A stretch of DNA of 7,678 bases, from positions 1-7,678 of the forward strand of contig JAGVII010000329.1 of NCBI GenBank assembly GCA_020056155.1, written 5' to 3'. Under the pieces are notes generated by a model. That model saw nothing but the letters and a program-made list of their open reading frames with translations. It was not told where the DNA came from and did not search any database. Position 1 is the stretch's first letter. Each line of letters opens with the position of its first letter. This DNA is from Afipia sp. Lineage in GTDB: Bacteria > Pseudomonadota > Alphaproteobacteria > Rhizobiales > Xanthobacteraceae. Made by a program: the position numbers and the translations under genes. Shown one piece after another: positions 5,091 to 7,678 of this stretch.

Positions 5091-7202
5091 ATGCGTTTGA
5101 AATCATGGGTTTCCGCTGCAGGGATGGCCTGCGTATCGGCGACTGCCGCGGGCGTCAGCCATGGGCAGGCTCAGGAGGTCCTTCCCGAGATCGCGGTGTC
5201 CGCTCCGGCCCCGACAGAGAATGCCTCCAGCGATGGGCTGCAGCGCGGTCCGGTCAACGTCATCGACAACACCATTCAATCGACCACCGCCATCACCGGC
5301 CGGGAGATTCAGCGCAGCAACGCGGCCTCGCTCGCCGATCTGCTGTCGACGTTGCCGGGCGTCTCATCATCGACCTTCGCGCCGGGCGCGAGCCGTCCGA
5401 ACATCCGCGGCCTCGACGATTATCGCGTGCGCGTCCAGGAAAACGGCATCGGCACGCAGGACGCATCCGACTTCAGCCAGGATCACGTCGTGCCGATCGA
5501 TCCGCTCGCCGCCGACAAGATCGAGGTGATTCGCGGACCGGCGACGCTGCGTTACGGATCGCAGGCGATTGGCGGCGTGGTCAGCGCCACCAACAACCGC
5601 ATTCCCGAAAAACTGGTGCAGGACGGCTTCAGCGCGCGATTCAAGGGCGGTGCGTCGTCGGTGGACAACGGCCTCGACGGCGCGGTGAGCCTCGACGCCA
5701 GCGGCGACAACGTCGCGATCCATGCCGATGCCTACGGGCGGCGCGCGGGCGATTACCGGATTCCCGGCGGCGTGCAGGCCAACACGCGCCTGCAGACGGA
5801 AGGACAAGCCGTCGGCGGCTCCTACATTTTCGACGGCGGCTACATCGGCACCGCGATCCAGCACATCACCAGCCTCTATCACATTCCCGGCGTGGCCGAT
5901 GCGCAGCAGAATTTGCGCATCGACATGGAACAGACGAAATGGATCAGCAAGGGTGAATGGCGCGCGCCGGTCGAGGGGATCGATGCGGTGCGCTTCACTT
6001 TCGGCGCCAGCAAATACAAGCACGACGAACTCGGCCTCAACGATATCGGCGTCGACGTGGTGAAGAACATCATCAAGAACCGCGAGGTGGAAGGCCGTTT
6101 CGAGCTGGATCACGCGGCGGTTGCGACGGGCATCGGGGCATTGACCGGTACATGGGGCGCGCAATTCGGCCAGCGCGACCTCGGCACCGACGGCAGCCTC
6201 GGCGGGCTGCTGGCGCCGACCAAGACCAACACCGCCGCGGCTTTCGGCTTCGAACAGATTCAGTTCACCGACACACTGAGGATGCAGGCCGCGGCCCGCA
6301 TCGAGAACCACATCGTCAAGGGAATGGCGCCGTCCTTCCCGGCAGACTTCCTGCCGCCGCCCAACACTTTTTCCGAGGAGCCTGCGCGGCGAACCTTCAC
6401 GCCGAAAAGCGCCAGCCTCGGTGTGTTGAAGAACTTACCCTGGGACATGGTGGCGACGCTGAACGCGCAGTATGTGCAGCGCGCGCCCGCTGCACCCGAG
6501 CTTTTCTCGCGCGGTTCCGACGGCGCGTCAGGAACGTTCGTCATCGGAAATCCGGATCTCAAGATCGAAACCGCTCAGACCGCCGAAATCGGCCTGAAGC
6601 GCGCCACGGGACAATTGCGGTTCGAGACCAGTCTCTATTACACGCGCTATCAGGATTTCATCTTCAAGCAGGTCACCGGAAATTTCTGCACCGATACATT
6701 CGCCACCTGCGGCGCCGCCGGTCCGCTGACCCAGGTCGCCTACGGTCAGCGCGATGCGATCTTCCGGGGTGCCGAGGTCGCCGCTCAACTCGACGTCACG
6801 CCGCTCGGCGACGGCATCTTCGGCATCGACGGACAGTATGACGTCGTGCGTGCGACCTTCACCGATGGAACCAACGTACCGCGCATCGCGCCGATGCGCG
6901 CCGGCGGCGGCCTGTGGTGGCGCAGCGCCGAATGGTACACGCGGGTCGGCCTGCTGCATGCGTTTGCGCAAAACGACGTGTCCCTCAACGAAACACCGAC
7001 CGCCGGATACAATCTGCTCAGGGCAGAGGTGAGCTACACGCATACGTTCAACAGGACCGACAGCGGCCCGCGCGACATTACCGTCGGCCTCGCGGGCGAC
7101 AACCTGCTCAACGAGCGGATTCGCAATCACATTTCCTTCAAGAAGGCCGAGGTCCTTCAACCCGGCCTCGGCGTACGGCTGTTCACAAATGTGAGGTTCT
7201 AA
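5091..7202 (+). CDS. TonB-dependent outer-membrane receptor, ZnuD-like clade
   Basis: This is a 703-residue outer-membrane transporter. The signal peptide is about residues 1-27 (MRLKSWVSAAGMACVSATAAG, cleavage likely near HGQA-QE). The TonB box is LPEIAVS (31-37). The plug covers roughly 60-170, with ADLLSTLPGV, RPNIRGLDDYRVRVQENGI and IEVIRGPATLRYGSQAIGGVV. The barrel follows, with a Cys pair (NFCTDTFATC), and ends VRLFTNVRF, the normal aromatic ending of outer-membrane barrels. The wording DHVVPIDPLAADKIEVIRGP and the ending HISFKKAEVLQPG recall ZnuD, the zinc receptor of Neisseria, more than siderophore receptors. However, I see no His-rich outer loop of the ZnuD kind, so zinc is only one option, iron chelates being another. 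The ATG at 5091 is preferred, with GGGGGC just before it; an in-frame TTG at 5049 would lie against the palindrome. It follows the PepSY gene by 190 bp and probably has its own promoter. Confidence 0.93.
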   Translation: MRLKSWVSAAGMACVSATAAGVSHGQAQEVLPEIAVSAPAPTENASSDGLQRGPVNVIDNTIQSTTAITGREIQRSNAASLADLLSTLPGVSSSTFAPGASRPNIRGLDDYRVRVQENGIGTQDASDFSQDHVVPIDPLAADKIEVIRGPATLRYGSQAIGGVVSATNNRIPEKLVQDGFSARFKGGASSVDNGLDGAVSLDASGDNVAIHADAYGRRAGDYRIPGGVQANTRLQTEGQAVGGSYIFDGGYIGTAIQHITSLYHIPGVADAQQNLRIDMEQTKWISKGEWRAPVEGIDAVRFTFGASKYKHDELGLNDIGVDVVKNIIKNREVEGRFELDHAAVATGIGALTGTWGAQFGQRDLGTDGSLGGLLAPTKTNTAAAFGFEQIQFTDTLRMQAAARIENHIVKGMAPSFPADFLPPPNTFSEEPARRTFTPKSASLGVLKNLPWDMVATLNAQYVQRAPAAPELFSRGSDGASGTFVIGNPDLKIETAQTAEIGLKRATGQLRFETSLYYTRYQDFIFKQVTGNFCTDTFATCGAAGPLTQVAYGQRDAIFRGAEVAAQLDVTPLGDGIFGIDGQYDVVRATFTDGTNVPRIAPMRAGGGLWWRSAEWYTRVGLLHAFAQNDVSLNETPTAGYNLLRAEVSYTHTFNRTDSGPRDITVGLAGDNLLNERIRNHISFKKAEVLQPGLGVRLFTNVRF

Positions 7203-7215
7203 CGGGGCGGAAACT

Positions 7216-7234
7216 CTGGAATCGTTCCAGTTTT
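7216..7234 (+). terminator. Rho-independent terminator of the second receptor gene
   Basis: CTGGAA (7216-7221) and TTCCAG (7225-7230) form a perfect 6-bp stem around TCG, followed at once by TTTT (7231-7234). It starts 14 bases after the receptor stop codon. A second short inverted repeat, GCCTA-AATC-TAGGC (7235-7248), follows directly and may reinforce it. The next gene therefore probably has its own promoter. Confidence 0.75.
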
Positions 7235-7359
7235 GCCTAAATCTAGGCCGCCGGTGGCGACAAGGACACCGCAGTGCATTATTCTGAAAATGAAACTTGC
7301 CTCCCGGCAGTGGCCATGGCCGCGGTGCCTCGCTGCGGATCTGCCGGCGAGAGCCCCGA

Positions 7360-7387
7360 GCGAAAACTGCAAGACGGCGAAAACTGC
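7360..7387. repeat. Two direct copies of an 11-bp sequence
   Basis: GCGAAAACTGC occurs at 7360-7370 and again at 7377-7387, a 17-bp period. A degenerate third copy, GCGAAACAGC, overlaps the second at 7386-7395. The set lies 60 to 100 bases before the start of the Ala/Pro-rich gene, where repeated regulator half-sites might lie. It may equally be chance. Elsewhere in 7249-7455 I see no clear gene or promoter. Confidence 0.4.
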
Positions 7388-7455
7388 GAAACAGCAAACC
7401 ATCCGACGTTGACCCGATGTCGGCTGCAAATGCGATTTGAAGAAGCGGAGAGCAC

Positions 7456-7678
7456 ATGACCAATACGAAAAAGGCTGCCGGATCATTGGTCTTGCTTGCC
7501 GCTGCAACCTCTTTGATCGTCGCGCAGGCTTTTGCGCAAACAGCCGTTTCGCCAACACCGGCTGCGCAAGCACCCGCCGCTCAAACGCCTGCTTCGCCAC
7601 CGCCGGCCGCGCCAACGCCAGCCGCTCCGGCGCTCACCGCACCCGCAACTCCGGCACCCGCAGCTCCGGCGCTCACCA
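7456..7678 (+). CDS. Secreted Ala/Pro-rich protein, N-terminal fragment
   Basis: An open frame starts at ATG 7456 with GGAG about 7 bases upstream, and runs off the window after 74 complete codons. Residues 1-28 form a standard Sec signal peptide: a basic MTNTKK, hydrophobic core SLVLLAAATSLIVA and cleavage probably after AFA (before QTAVS). What follows is low-complexity and extended, made of repeated PAAP, PATP and PALT units, with the segment ending PAPALT-like phrases twice. Such linkers span the periplasm or tether a folded domain to the envelope. That domain lies beyond the window, so the protein cannot be named. Its position behind a metal receptor and the terminator at 7216 gives no firm functional link. 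Confidence 0.8.
   Translation, partial: MTNTKKAAGSLVLLAAATSLIVAQAFAQTAVSPTPAAQAPAAQTPASPPPAAPTPAAPALTAPATPAPAAPALT

Noticed and set aside
5367..6311. A 314-codon minus-strand open frame inside the second receptor gene
   Set aside because: It has low-complexity composition without any domain or ribosome site and is explained as a codon-bias shadow of the receptor.
7277..7292. CATTATTCTGAAAATG as a Fur-like box ahead of the Ala/Pro-rich gene
   Set aside because: Only the outer four bases and one inner position are symmetric; this is within chance for an AT-richer patch.
6528..7463. A 311-codon minus-strand open frame over the end of the second receptor and the following gap
   Set aside because: Most of it is antisense to the barrel, it crosses the terminator region and has no recognisable protein features.

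Overview
The window reads as chromosomal DNA of an alphaproteobacterium in the Bradyrhizobium/Rhodopseudomonas/Afipia group (Nitrobacteraceae). Three things point there: GC-rich coding sequence, a roughly 80-bp palindromic repeat of a type familiar from those genomes, and TTAGAA-type elements resembling the iron control element (ICE) bound by the regulator Irr. This placement is inference from sequence character, not from a database match.

Layout, left to right. (1) The 3' end of a rightward gene, apparently the last 50 residues of allophanate hydrolase (1-153). (2) An imperfect palindromic repeat (174-253) between converging genes. (3) A leftward Fe(II)/2-oxoglutarate PKHD-type hydroxylase of the PiuC/YbiX family (262-942). 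(4) A clear hairpin terminator (1028-1057). (5) A leftward TonB-dependent siderophore receptor of the Fiu/PiuA type (1080-3479, possibly from 3515). (6) A 242-bp divergent control region with three TTAGAA elements, the best lying directly against the next start codon. (7) A rightward four-helix PepSY-type membrane protein, a likely haem-containing ferric reductase (3722-4900). (8) A 190-bp gap with a GC-rich hairpin and a cluster of palindromes resembling a Fur-family operator. (9) A second rightward TonB-dependent receptor, ZnuD-like in its plug (5091-7202), with a terminator just after its stop. (10) A 5' fragment of a secreted Ala/Pro-rich protein (7456 to the window end).

Together, genes 3 to 9 look like a metal-acquisition island. 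The first receptor would bring a ferric, probably catecholate, siderophore across the outer membrane using TonB energy. The PepSY protein would reduce the iron in or at the inner membrane to release it. The hydroxylase is the usual companion of Fiu/PiuA receptors, with a poorly defined role. The second receptor sits behind a different palindrome, so it may answer to a different metal or regulator. The flanking allophanate hydrolase fragment and the Ala/Pro-rich protein have no evident link to metal uptake.

No stretch above 300 bp lacks a gene. The gaps at 943-1079, 3480-3721, 4901-5090 and 7203-7455 are described through their regulatory features. I found no tRNA, rRNA, CRISPR array, transposase or phage gene. 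The window is best described as a known type of iron-uptake locus with some unusual regulatory detail, not a clearly new system.
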